NCBI GenBank assembly: GCA_005768755.1
Contig: VAFL01000007.1
Span: 167,597 to 231,596 of the forward strand
Source: Paracoccus denitrificans
GTDB taxonomy: Bacteria; Pseudomonadota; Alphaproteobacteria; Rhodobacterales; Rhodobacteraceae
Direction: 5' to 3'
DNA length: 64,000 bases
The translations under genes were made by a program, and so were the position numbers. The notes under the pieces are model-generated. The model did not search any database and had not been told where the DNA came from. It worked only from the letters and a program-made list of their open reading frames with translations. Below are positions 25,154 through 33,036 of the stretch, piece by piece (position 1 is the first letter of the stretch; every line of letters starts with the position of its first letter).

Positions 25154-27064
25154 TTACTTGCGCTTTTCATCGCCAAGGTCTTCGAAATCGGCGTCGACGA
25201 TGTCATCATCCACATCGCGCGGCGCATCGCCTTCAGGCGCTGCTTCACCGTCTTCGGACTGCGCCTTGTAGATCGCCTCGCCCAGTTTCATGGACGCGTC
25301 CATGACGTTCTGGATGCCGCCCTTGATCTTGCCGGGATCTTCCGACTTCAGGGACTCTTCCAGTGCGCCGATGGCCAGTTCGATCGCTTCGACGGTCGAG
25401 CCGTCGACCTTGTCGCCGTGATCTTCCAGCGATTTCTTCGTGGTGTGGATCAGGCTTTCGGCCTGGTTCTTCACCTCGACCAGCTCGCGGCGGGTCTTGT
25501 CGGCTTCGGCATTGTCCTCGGCATCCTTGACCATGCGCTGGATATCCTCATCGGACAGCCCGCCCGAGGCCTGGATCGTGATTTTCTGTTCCTTGCCGGT
25601 GCCCTTGTCCTTGGCACTGACATTGACGATGCCGTTGGCGTCGATGTCGAACGTCACCTCGATCTGGGGCATGCCGCGCGGTGCGGGCGGAATGCTTTCC
25701 AGATTGAACTGGCCCAGCATCTTGTTATCGGCCGCCATTTCGCGCTCGCCCTGGAAGACCCGGATCGTCACCGCGTTCTGGTTATCCTCAGCGGTCGAGA
25801 AGACCTGGCTTTTCTTGGTCGGGATCGTCGTGTTGCGGTCGATCAGGCGGGTGAACACACCACCCAGCGTTTCGATCCCCAGCGACAGCGGGGTCACGTC
25901 CAGCAGAACCACGTCCTTCACGTCACCCTGCAGAACGCCGCCCTGAACGGCCGCGCCAAGCGCCACGACTTCATCAGGGTTCACGCCCTTATGGGGTTCC
26001 TTGCCGAAGAACTTGGTTACTTCCTCGATCACCAGCGGCATGCGGGTCTGACCACCGACCAGGATCACCTCGTCAATGTCGGCCTTGCTGACGCCGGCAT
26101 CTTTCAGCGCGTCCTGACAGGGCTTCATCGTCTTCTTGACCAGATCACCGACCAGGCTGTCCAGCTTGGCGCGGGTCAGTTTGACGACCATGTGCAGCGG
26201 CGTGCCGGTATCCTTGTCCATCGAGATGAACGGCTGGTTGATCTCGGTCTGGGAGGAGGAGCTGAGTTCGATCTTGGCCTTTTCCGCAGCCTCTTTCAGG
26301 CGTTGCAGGGCCATTTTGTCCTTGGTCAGATCGACGCCATGTTCCTTTTTGAACTCGTCAGCCAGGTAGTTCACGATCTTCATGTCAAAGTCTTCACCGC
26401 CCAGGAACGTATCCCCGTTGGTGGATTTCACTTCGAACAGGCCATCGTCGATTTCCAGAATCGTGATATCGAACGTGCCGCCACCAAGGTCGTAAACCGC
26501 GATGGTCTTGTTTTCTTTCTTGTCCAGACCGTAAGCCAGCGCAGCTGCGGTCGGTTCGTTGATGATGCGCAGGACTTCCAGGCCCGCGATCTTGCCGGCA
26601 TCCTTCGTGGCCTGACGCTGCGCGTCGTTGAAATAGGCCGGGACGGTAATGACGGCCTGCGTCACTTCCTCGCCCAGATAGGATTCGGCGGTTTCCTTCA
26701 TCTTGCCCAGGATCATGGCGCTGATCTGCGAAGGCGAATATTTCTCGCCCTGAGCTTCGACCCAGGCGTCGCCATTGCCGCCATCGACAATGTCATAGGG
26801 GACCAGCTTGCGATCCTTCTCGACCTCGGGGTCGGTCAGGCGGCGGCCGATCAGGCGCTTGACGGCGAAAATGGTATTGGTCGGGTTGGTCACGGCCTGG
26901 CGCTTTGCCGACTGACCGACAAGGCGCTCATTATCCTTGAACGCAACGATCGATGGCGTCGTGCGCGCGCCTTCGCTGTTCTCGACCACCTTCGGCTGGC
27001 TGCCATCCATGATGGCGATACAGCTGTTGGTGGTGCCAAGATCGATCCCGATAACTTTTGACAT
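25154..27064 (-). CDS. dnaK: Chaperone DnaK (Hsp70)
   Basis: A 636-residue Hsp70. The ATPase domain starts SKVIGIDLGTTNSCIAIM and carries VYDLGGGTFDITILEI near 195 and LVGGQTRMPLVIEEV near 340. The linker DVVLLDVTPLSLGIETLGG leads into the substrate-binding domain, and the acidic tail ends EDLGDEKRK. It folds and protects proteins with DnaJ and GrpE. The ATG at 27064 is preceded by AGAGG at good spacing; a TTG six bases earlier is less likely. A heat-shock-type promoter lies 111 bases upstream. Confidence 0.98.
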   Translation of the reverse strand: MSKVIGIDLGTTNSCIAIMDGSQPKVVENSEGARTTPSIVAFKDNERLVGQSAKRQAVTNPTNTIFAVKRLIGRRLTDPEVEKDRKLVPYDIVDGGNGDAWVEAQGEKYSPSQISAMILGKMKETAESYLGEEVTQAVITVPAYFNDAQRQATKDAGKIAGLEVLRIINEPTAAALAYGLDKKENKTIAVYDLGGGTFDITILEIDDGLFEVKSTNGDTFLGGEDFDMKIVNYLADEFKKEHGVDLTKDKMALQRLKEAAEKAKIELSSSSQTEINQPFISMDKDTGTPLHMVVKLTRAKLDSLVGDLVKKTMKPCQDALKDAGVSKADIDEVILVGGQTRMPLVIEEVTKFFGKEPHKGVNPDEVVALGAAVQGGVLQGDVKDVVLLDVTPLSLGIETLGGVFTRLIDRNTTIPTKKSQVFSTAEDNQNAVTIRVFQGEREMAADNKMLGQFNLESIPPAPRGMPQIEVTFDIDANGIVNVSAKDKGTGKEQKITIQASGGLSDEDIQRMVKDAEDNAEADKTRRELVEVKNQAESLIHTTKKSLEDHGDKVDGSTVEAIELAIGALEESLKSEDPGKIKGGIQNVMDASMKLGEAIYKAQSEDGEAAPEGDAPRDVDDDIVDADFEDLGDEKRK

Positions 27065-27144
27065 GTTCAAACCTCTCTTCCGGCGATTTCGACGGTCTGC
27101 GGACCCGGTTACGGCCTCCGAAGACCTTATCCCAATTGTTTGAC

Positions 27145-27166
27145 TGGCCGACCCTTTGGCCGACCC
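27145..27166. repeat. 10-bp direct repeat in the dnaK leader
   Basis: TGGCCGACCC occurs at 27145-27154 and again at 27157-27166, two bases apart, between the dnaK promoter and start codon. The 12-base step is close to one helical turn, which could suit a protein bound on one face, but a chance duplication is equally possible. Confidence 0.5.
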
Positions 27167-27173
27167 CGTGTGG

Positions 27174-27204
27174 CTATATAGGAAGGCGTTTTTCGGGCTG
27201 CAAG
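27174..27204 (-). promoter_or_regulatory. Heat-shock (RpoH-type) promoter of dnaK
   Basis: On the minus strand CTTGCAG (27204-27198) is followed, with 18 bases after the CTTG core, by CCTATAT (27182-27176). This agrees with the alphaproteobacterial RpoH pattern of CTTG, 17-18 bases, then C-pyrimidine-TAT. It lies 111 bases before the dnaK ATG. A matching site precedes hslO. Confidence 0.7.
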
Positions 27205-27263
27205 AAGGTGCAGGAGGTCCCGTGGGGCACCACGCAGCAAACTCGCACAGCGCATCTTTGCCC

Positions 27264-28085
27264 TTACCTGCCCGCGGACCAGCTGAGCGAGACGCTGTTG
27301 CGGGTCACGAATTCGCCCATCAGCCCAATCATCGCGACGGCAATCGAGAAATAGACCGGGTACATCAGGCTGGAATTATGCGGCGTGTAATTCACGAAGG
27401 CGAAGCCGCGCGTCTGGTCGATGATATGAAACAGCGGATTCCAGCTGAACATCATCAGCATCGCCGAGGGCAACGTATTGGCCACGAACATCTTGCCCGA
27501 TGTGACCATGTTCAGCCGCATGTAGATCTGGCTGATCATTCCGACACCCTTCGGCCACCACGGCTGCGCGGCGCGAAACACAAGCCCGATCGCGCAGCCT
27601 GAAAACCACGCCAGCAAAAACAGGCCGAGGCAGGGATAGATACGGTCGATCCCCAAGGGTTCGATGAAGGTGTTTGTAAACACCAGCAGGACGACGCAGG
27701 CCAGCAATTGCTGATACAAGGCCGCCAGCGCGGATGCGCTGATCGTGATTGCCGTGTTCATCGGCGTATGCTTCATCAGCGGCGATACCGGACCTTCCGC
27801 CGTCAGCACCGCCTGAATCCCCTTGTTGTGGGTCATGAACATGAAGATGCCGGTCATGATATAGACGATGAAGTTCCCCTTGATCGGAGAACTGCGCACC
27901 TGCAGAACATAAAAGAACACCATGAAGAACGCGATCATCAGCATCGCGCGCACGATGGTCATCAAAAGTCCGACGATGGCGTTGCGATCGCCCTTTCGCA
28001 GCTTGTAGACTGTCATGTGATAGATCAGTGCCATCGTGGTCAGCGCGGTCACGAACATGTTGGACGTATGGCGTTGCTGGAACAT
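27264..28085 (-). CDS. ABC-2 permease, polysaccharide (KpsM-like) export type
   Basis: A 273-residue membrane protein with a charged N-terminus (FQQRHTSNMFVTALTTMALIYHMTVYKLRKGDRN), about six hydrophobic segments and the KpsM/Wzm pattern of an early amphipathic helix and a loop reading TGIFMFMTHNKGIQAVLTAEGPVSPLMKHTPM. It resembles permeases that export capsule or O-antigen. The partner ATPase (KpsT-like) is not beside it in this window. It is divergent from cysQ and the glycan genes. ATG at 28085 is used; a GTG at 28094 and TTG at 28100 are in-frame alternatives and no ribosome site decides. Confidence 0.82.
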   Translation of the reverse strand: MFQQRHTSNMFVTALTTMALIYHMTVYKLRKGDRNAIVGLLMTIVRAMLMIAFFMVFFYVLQVRSSPIKGNFIVYIMTGIFMFMTHNKGIQAVLTAEGPVSPLMKHTPMNTAITISASALAALYQQLLACVVLLVFTNTFIEPLGIDRIYPCLGLFLLAWFSGCAIGLVFRAAQPWWPKGVGMISQIYMRLNMVTSGKMFVANTLPSAMLMMFSWNPLFHIIDQTRGFAFVNYTPHNSSLMYPVYFSIAVAMIGLMGEFVTRNSVSLSWSAGR

Positions 28086-28139
28086 CCTGTTCACCGTCAA
28101 AATTGGGCCGCGCCCGTCTTGCGAACTATGTCACGCGAC

Positions 28140-28168
28140 TTGCCCTGATCACACGCCCGCATCATAAG
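28140..28168 (+). promoter_or_regulatory. Candidate promoter for cysQ-kdsB and following genes
   Basis: TTGCCC (28140-28145), 17 bases, then CATAAG (28163-28168) in the divergent gap, 64 bases before the cysQ ATG. Both boxes are partial matches to the sigma-70 consensus. Confidence 0.3.
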
Positions 28169-28178
28169 GGGCAGAACA

Positions 28179-28198
28179 CGCGCATACAACAATGCGCG
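28179..28198. repeat. Inverted repeat in the KpsM-like/cysQ gap
   Basis: CGCGCAT (28179-28185) and ATGCGCG (28192-28198) are exact complements six bases apart, just past the candidate promoter. It could be a repressor site or a leader hairpin; no known regulator motif is recognised. Confidence 0.4.
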
Positions 28199-28231
28199 CG
28201 ATACTTGGTGAATCAATTCTAAGGTGACGAG

Positions 28232-29035
28232 ATGGACTTCGACAAGCTTACCAACGTCATGCGGCAACTCGCCCTCGATGCGGGCGCGCGGATCATGGAA
28301 ATCTACGGCGCCGAGGATTTCGAGGTTCGCACAAAATCCGACGCATCACCCGTGACCGAGGCCGATGAGGCCGCAGATGCACTGATCGCCGAAGGACTTC
28401 GCGCGGCATTTCCCGAAGTCGCGCTTGTCACCGAAGAGCAAGCGGAAAGCCACGCTCAGCAGGCCGCCACGTTCCTGATCGTCGATCCGCTGGATGGAAC
28501 CAAGGAATTCGTGCAGCGGCGCGGCGACTTCACCGTGAACATCGCCTATGTGGAAGACGGTGTGCCACTGCGGGGCGTGGTTTATGCCCCCGCAAAGGAA
28601 AGGCTGTTCTATACGACCGCCGACGGCCGCTCGGTCGAGGAAACCGGCCCGTTCGGCGAAACGGCTGGCGAAACGCATTCGATCGGTGTCAATGCCATGC
28701 CGGACAATCGCGGGCTGATGGTGGTCGCCTCGAAATCGCATCGCGACGCCGCAACGGATGAATATATTGCCCGCTACCGGACGCGGGACATGACATCGGC
28801 CGGATCGTCGCTGAAGTTCTGCCTGGTCGCGACCGGAGAGGCGGATCTTTATCCGCGCCTGGGCCGGACGATGGAATGGGACACTGCGGCAGGCGATGCG
28901 GTGCTGCGCGGCGCCGGTGGCGAGGTGGTGCGCTTCGACGACCACACGCCCCTTTCCTATGGCAAGCCGGGCTATGAAAATCCGTTCTTCATTGCCTATG
29001 CGCCGGGTGTTCTGCTGGTGAAGGGCGACGATTGA
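28232..29035 (+). CDS. cysQ: 3'(2'),5'-bisphosphate nucleotidase CysQ
   Basis: A 267-residue enzyme of the inositol-monophosphatase fold that turns 3'-phosphoadenosine 5'-phosphate (PAP) into AMP. Metal ligands are visible: VTEEQ near residue 68, the signature VDPLDGTKEF at 84-93, and EWDTAAGDAVL near 212. AAGGTGA before the ATG is a good ribosome site. PAP is the by-product of sulfotransferases and of sulfate reduction. Its place at the head of a glycan cluster that ends in a sulfotransferase-like gene suggests PAP clearance for sulfation, though a general sulfur-assimilation role is equally normal for CysQ. Confidence 0.92.
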   Translation: MDFDKLTNVMRQLALDAGARIMEIYGAEDFEVRTKSDASPVTEADEAADALIAEGLRAAFPEVALVTEEQAESHAQQAATFLIVDPLDGTKEFVQRRGDFTVNIAYVEDGVPLRGVVYAPAKERLFYTTADGRSVEETGPFGETAGETHSIGVNAMPDNRGLMVVASKSHRDAATDEYIARYRTRDMTSAGSSLKFCLVATGEADLYPRLGRTMEWDTAAGDAVLRGAGGEVVRFDDHTPLSYGKPGYENPFFIAYAPGVLLVKGDD

Positions 29036-29835
29036 TGTCCGTCGCCATCGTCATTCCTGCCCGCTATGCATCGACGCGCTATCCCGGCAAACCGCTGGCG
29101 ATGCTGAAGGGTGCGACCGGACAGACAGTCTCTCTGATCGAGCGCAGCTGGCGTGCGGCACAGGGCGTCAGCGGAATTGACAAGGTGGTGGTGGCGACAG
29201 ATGACGACCGCATTGCCGACGCTGCAACGGCCTTTGGCGCCGAAGTCGTCATGACGTCAGCCGAGTGCCGCAATGGAACAGAACGCTGCGCCGTGGCTGT
29301 GGCCAATATGGGCATCTCGCCCGAGATCGTCGTGAATCTGCAAGGGGACGCGCCGCTGACCCCGGCCTGGTTCATCGAGGATCTGGTCACCGGGCTGCGC
29401 GCCGACGCTGATGCGGAACTGGCGACACCGGTGCTGCGCGCCTCGGGCCGGATGCGCGCGGATCTGTTGGCCGACCGTGCCGCCGGGCGTGTGGGCGGGA
29501 CCACTGCCGTTTTCGGGGTCCGGATGCAGGGACTGTACTTCTCGAAAGAGGTGATTCCCTTTGCCGGACGCGATTTCGCACCGGACGAGCCTACGCCGGT
29601 CTTTCATCATGTCGGCGTCTATGCCTACAGGCCCGACGCGCTTGCTGCCTATCCGACCTGGCCCGAGGGCCGGCTGGAGAAGCTGGAGGGGCTGGAACAG
29701 TTGCGGTTTCTTGAAAACGGCCGCCGCATCCTTTGCGTCGAGGTCGAGGCGCGCGGCCGCCAGTTCTGGGAATTGAACAACCCCGAGGACATCCCCCGGA
29801 TCGAAGCCATGCTGGCCGAGATGGGCGAGGCTTGA
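29035..29835 (+). CDS. KdsB-like CMP-sugar synthase (3-deoxy-manno-octulosonate cytidylyltransferase family)
   Basis: A 266-residue nucleotidyltransferase. The opening AIVIPARYASTRYPGKPLAML is the cytidylyltransferase signature, with VVVATDDDRIADAATAFG and VNLQGDAPLTP further on. Canonical KdsB has GDEP in the last motif and SGTDR in an earlier one; here they read GDAP and NGTERC, so the sugar may not be Kdo. The ATG at 29035 shares a base with the cysQ stop (TGATG). The product would be a CMP-activated acidic sugar for capsule or LPS. Confidence 0.82.
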   Translation: MSVAIVIPARYASTRYPGKPLAMLKGATGQTVSLIERSWRAAQGVSGIDKVVVATDDDRIADAATAFGAEVVMTSAECRNGTERCAVAVANMGISPEIVVNLQGDAPLTPAWFIEDLVTGLRADADAELATPVLRASGRMRADLLADRAAGRVGGTTAVFGVRMQGLYFSKEVIPFAGRDFAPDEPTPVFHHVGVYAYRPDALAAYPTWPEGRLEKLEGLEQLRFLENGRRILCVEVEARGRQFWELNNPEDIPRIEAMLAEMGEA

Positions 29836-31097
29836 GCAAGGCCGCCGTCAGCGTCATTGTCGTTTCGCGCGGCCGTCCCGATCATCTTCGCCTTTGCCTG
29901 ACCGCCCTGACCCGGCAGGATCACCCGCTTTTCGAGGTGATCCTGGTCGCCGATCGCCCCGGGCTGGCGCAGCGGCCCGATCTGCAGATCAAGCGTGTGG
30001 CCTTTGATGAGGCGAATATTTCCCAGGCTCGCAATCTGGGCATTGCAAATGCGGCTGGACGGATCATTGCCTTTATCGACGACGATGCCGTGGCCGAACC
30101 GACCTGGCTGTCGCGACTGACCGCGCCTTTCGCCGCAGGCGCCGTTATCGCCGCGACGGGCTGGACGCGGGACCGGGACGGGTTTCGCTGGCAAAGCCGC
30201 GCCGCGCGGATGACGCGCGCCGGTTTCCCCCAGCTGTTCGAGACAGCAGATATGGAAACACTGATGCTGGCGCCGCAGGACGGCGCGCCGGTCAGTACGC
30301 TTGGGACGAACTGCGCCTTTCGTGCCGCCGCGTTGCGCGCAATCGGCGGGTTTGATCCGCTGTTCGCCTATCACCTGGACGAATCCGACGTGAACATGCG
30401 GCTGGCCCAATTGGCGCCCGAAGCCCTGACGGCCATCGTGCCCACAGCGCAGGTTATTCACGCCCGCGCCGGAAGTGCACAGCGCAACGCGGCTGCGGTG
30501 CCTGTCGAACTGTCCGCCATCGGACGCTCTGCCGCACTGTTCGCACGTCGCTACGGCGGTGCGTCACCTGCAGCCGAGCTTCAGGCCCGAACGCGCCGGC
30601 GCCTGATCCGCCACATGCTGGACGGTCAGTTGGACCCGCTGCGGATCCCGAATGTCATGGCCACGCTGAATGCCGGGCTTGCAGACGGCGCGATTGCGCC
30701 CTTGCCGTCACCGCCTGCCGACAGACATGACACGGCACCCGCCTTTCTGCCGATGCCGCAATCCGCCGGCGGTCATATCGTGCTGACCGGATGGCACTGG
30801 CAGGCGCAGGACTTGCGCAGAAAAGCCCGCGCCTTTTCGGCGACAGGACAAACGGTCACGCTGATCCTTCTGTCGCCAAGTCTGCTGCCGCACCGTCTGC
30901 GCTACACCGAAGGCGGCTGGTTCGAGCAGATGGGCGGGTTGTGGGGGCCATCAGAACCGGGGGATCCCGCCGGTCGACGGTGGCGAGCCGCCGAAAGACT
31001 GGACAGGGAAACAAAACTGGCCCAATTTCGCCGGAACTCGACCGAATTTCGGGGCGTTGAGGCGCCACGCTTGTCCCGTAACGCGGAACCGGCGTAA
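29832..31097 (+). CDS. Glycosyltransferase family 2 protein
   Basis: A 421-residue protein whose first ~230 residues are a GT-A domain: VSVIVVSRGRPDHLRLCLTAL opening, a ARNLGIANAAGRIIAFIDDDAV region with the metal-binding acidic triplet, and IGGFDPLFAYHLDESDVNMRL with the catalytic acidic pair. The remaining ~190 residues are not recognised and include IVLTGWHWQAQDLRRKARAFSATGQ. The most likely start is TTG at 29832, overlapping the kdsB stop as TTGA with GCGAGG before it; the frame is open further upstream without a better start. Sugar donor and acceptor are unknown. Confidence 0.82.
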   Translation: MSKAAVSVIVVSRGRPDHLRLCLTALTRQDHPLFEVILVADRPGLAQRPDLQIKRVAFDEANISQARNLGIANAAGRIIAFIDDDAVAEPTWLSRLTAPFAAGAVIAATGWTRDRDGFRWQSRAARMTRAGFPQLFETADMETLMLAPQDGAPVSTLGTNCAFRAAALRAIGGFDPLFAYHLDESDVNMRLAQLAPEALTAIVPTAQVIHARAGSAQRNAAAVPVELSAIGRSAALFARRYGGASPAAELQARTRRRLIRHMLDGQLDPLRIPNVMATLNAGLADGAIAPLPSPPADRHDTAPAFLPMPQSAGGHIVLTGWHWQAQDLRRKARAFSATGQTVTLILLSPSLLPHRLRYTEGGWFEQMGGLWGPSEPGDPAGRRWRAAERLDRETKLAQFRRNSTEFRGVEAPRLSRNAEPA

Positions 31098-31100
31098 AAT
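31071..31100 (+). promoter_or_regulatory. Candidate promoter for galU
   Basis: TTGTCC (31071-31076), 18 bases, then TAAAAT (31095-31100), 42 bases before the galU ATG and overlapping the stop of the previous gene. It would let galU-galE be made apart from the upstream genes. Confidence 0.35.
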
Positions 31101-31141
31101 GGATATATTAGCGGCAGCCCGCTGGATAAGGAACTATCGCC

Positions 31142-32035
31142 ATGAGCCGTAAAGTTACGAAAGCAATCTTCCCGGTCGCAGGGCTCGGCACGCGCTTTCT
31201 TCCCGCAACCAAGTCGATCCCGAAAGAGATCATGACCCTGGTGGATCGGCCGCTGATCCAATACGCGATCGACGAGGCCCGCGCCGCCGGGATCGAGGAA
31301 TTCATCTTCGTGACCTCGCGCGGCAAAGGCGCGCTGGAAGATTACTTTGATCACGCCCACGAGCTTGAGGCCAATCTGAAACGCAGCGGCAAAAACGACC
31401 TTCTGGACGCGCTGCGCGCCACGAACATGGATTCGGGTGCGATCGCTTATGTGCGCCAACACAAGGCGATGGGTCTTGGCCATGCCGTGTGGTGTGCGCG
31501 CCGCCTTGTACCGGACAACGAATCCGTCGCGGTCATCCTGACCGACGACGTCATCATGGGCGATCCGCCCTGTCTGCAACAGATGATCGAAGCACATGCC
31601 GAAACCGGCGGCACCATGGTCGCGACCATGGAAGTTCCGGTTGAAAAGACGAAAGCCTATGGTGTGCTGGATGTGGCCGAAGATATGGGCGCCATCGTCA
31701 GGGCACGGGGTCTGGTTGAAAAGCCCAAGGAAAACCCGCCCTCGAACCTTGCGGTGATCGGGCGTTATATCCTTGCACCGACGGTGCTGCAGAACCTGAA
31801 CAAACTGCGTGAAGGCGCTGGAGGAGAAATTCAGCTGACCGATGCCATCGCGGACGAGATCGTCGAGGGCCGGGAAGTGTTCGGTCTGCGTTTCCGGGGT
31901 CAACGATATGACTGCGGTTCGAAAGCGGGCTTCCTGCAAGCGACCGTGGCCTTCGGCCTTGAGCGGGGCGACCTGCGCGATGAGTTTCTGGAATACCTGC
32001 ACGAAGTCATCTCGCTGCAGCGCGCAGCCGAGTAA
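31142..32035 (+). CDS. galU: UTP-glucose-1-phosphate uridylyltransferase
   Basis: A 297-residue enzyme making UDP-glucose from UTP and glucose-1-phosphate. The nucleotide loop reads FPVAGLGTRFLPATKSIPKEIM (from residue 10), followed by IEEFIFVTSRGKGALEDYFD, VILTDDVIMG near 136, and GLVEKPKENPPSNLAVIGRYIL near 195. All family hallmarks are present at full length. It supplies the UDP-glucose used directly or epimerised by galE, whose start overlaps the galU stop by one base (TAATG). Confidence 0.95.
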   Translation: MSRKVTKAIFPVAGLGTRFLPATKSIPKEIMTLVDRPLIQYAIDEARAAGIEEFIFVTSRGKGALEDYFDHAHELEANLKRSGKNDLLDALRATNMDSGAIAYVRQHKAMGLGHAVWCARRLVPDNESVAVILTDDVIMGDPPCLQQMIEAHAETGGTMVATMEVPVEKTKAYGVLDVAEDMGAIVRARGLVEKPKENPPSNLAVIGRYILAPTVLQNLNKLREGAGGEIQLTDAIADEIVEGREVFGLRFRGQRYDCGSKAGFLQATVAFGLERGDLRDEFLEYLHEVISLQRAAE

Positions 32036-33036
32036 TGACCCAAAACGTTCTGGTAACCGGCGGCGCCGGCTATATAGGCTCGCATGCATGCAAGGCACTG
32101 AAAGAGGCGGGCTATCTGCCCGTCACTTATGACAGCCTTGTCACGGGCTGGAGAGATGCCGTGAAATTCGGGCCGTTCGAACAGGGCGATCTGATGGATC
32201 GCGCCCGTCTGGACGAGGTTTTTGCCCGCCACAAACCTGTCGCGGTGATGCATTTCGCAGCACTCAGCCAGGTTGGCGAGGCGATGGCACAGCCCGGCAA
32301 ATACTGGCGCGGCAACGTCTCGGCCACGCTGAGCCTGATCGAGGCGACACTGGCTGCTGGTGTGCGGGATTTCGTCTTCTCTTCGACCTGCGCGACCTAC
32401 GGCGATCAGGACGGTGTGATACTGGACGAAAACAGTGCCCAGATGCCGCTGAATGCCTATGGTGCCAGCAAGCGCGCGATCGAGGATATGCTGAAGGATT
32501 TCGGCGCCTCGGACGGGCTGAACAGCGTCATCTTCCGCTATTTCAACGTCGCCGGCGCCGATCCGGATTCTGAGGTGGGCGAGTTCCATCAGCCCGAGAC
32601 CCACCTGATCCCGCTGATACTTGATGCGATCGACGGCAAGCGCGCCGCCCTGACCATCCACGGCACGGACTATCCCACCGAAGACGGCACCTGCATCCGC
32701 GACTATGTTCACGTGATGGACCTTGTCGACGCACATGTAGAGGGACTCAACTGGTTGCGCGCGGGCAATGGTCCGACGAAAGGCGGGACCGAGGTGTTCT
32801 GCCTTGGCACCGGCAAGGGCTTCTCGGTTCGCGAGGTCGTCGCCGCGGCAGGGCACGTCACCAATCGCGCCGTGCCGATGGAAGACGGCCCGCGACGCGG
32901 CGGCGATGCGGTAAAGCTGGTGTCCGGCAGCGCCCGGGCCAAGGAACTGCTGGGCTGGACACCCGACAGATCGACCATGCCGCAGATGATCCGCGACGCC
33001 TGGCGCTGGCACCAGAATGGCGGATATGAGCGCTGA
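32035..33036 (+). CDS. galE: UDP-glucose 4-epimerase
   Basis: A 333-residue extended SDR enzyme that interconverts UDP-glucose and UDP-galactose. The NAD loop GGAGYIGSH is at residues 9-17, the serine/threonine step at FSSTCATYGD, and the catalytic YxxxK as YGASK near 142. FRYFNVAGADP and CIRDYVHVMDL are also typical. The early loop reads YDSLVTGWRDAV in place of the common YDNLSNG, a frequent variant in alphaproteobacteria. It shares a base with galU and overlaps the following glycosyltransferase by 11 bases. Confidence 0.93.
   Translation: MTQNVLVTGGAGYIGSHACKALKEAGYLPVTYDSLVTGWRDAVKFGPFEQGDLMDRARLDEVFARHKPVAVMHFAALSQVGEAMAQPGKYWRGNVSATLSLIEATLAAGVRDFVFSSTCATYGDQDGVILDENSAQMPLNAYGASKRAIEDMLKDFGASDGLNSVIFRYFNVAGADPDSEVGEFHQPETHLIPLILDAIDGKRAALTIHGTDYPTEDGTCIRDYVHVMDLVDAHVEGLNWLRAGNGPTKGGTEVFCLGTGKGFSVREVVAAAGHVTNRAVPMEDGPRRGGDAVKLVSGSARAKELLGWTPDRSTMPQMIRDAWRWHQNGGYER

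Noticed and set aside
25144..25163. Near-repeat of the last dnaK codons just past its stop
   Set aside because: Ten bases with one mismatch; fits chance or slippage and has no evident role.
25079..27061. 660-codon plus-strand frame opposite dnaK
   Set aside because: dnaK antisense frames are a known artefact in GC-rich genomes; no independent evidence.
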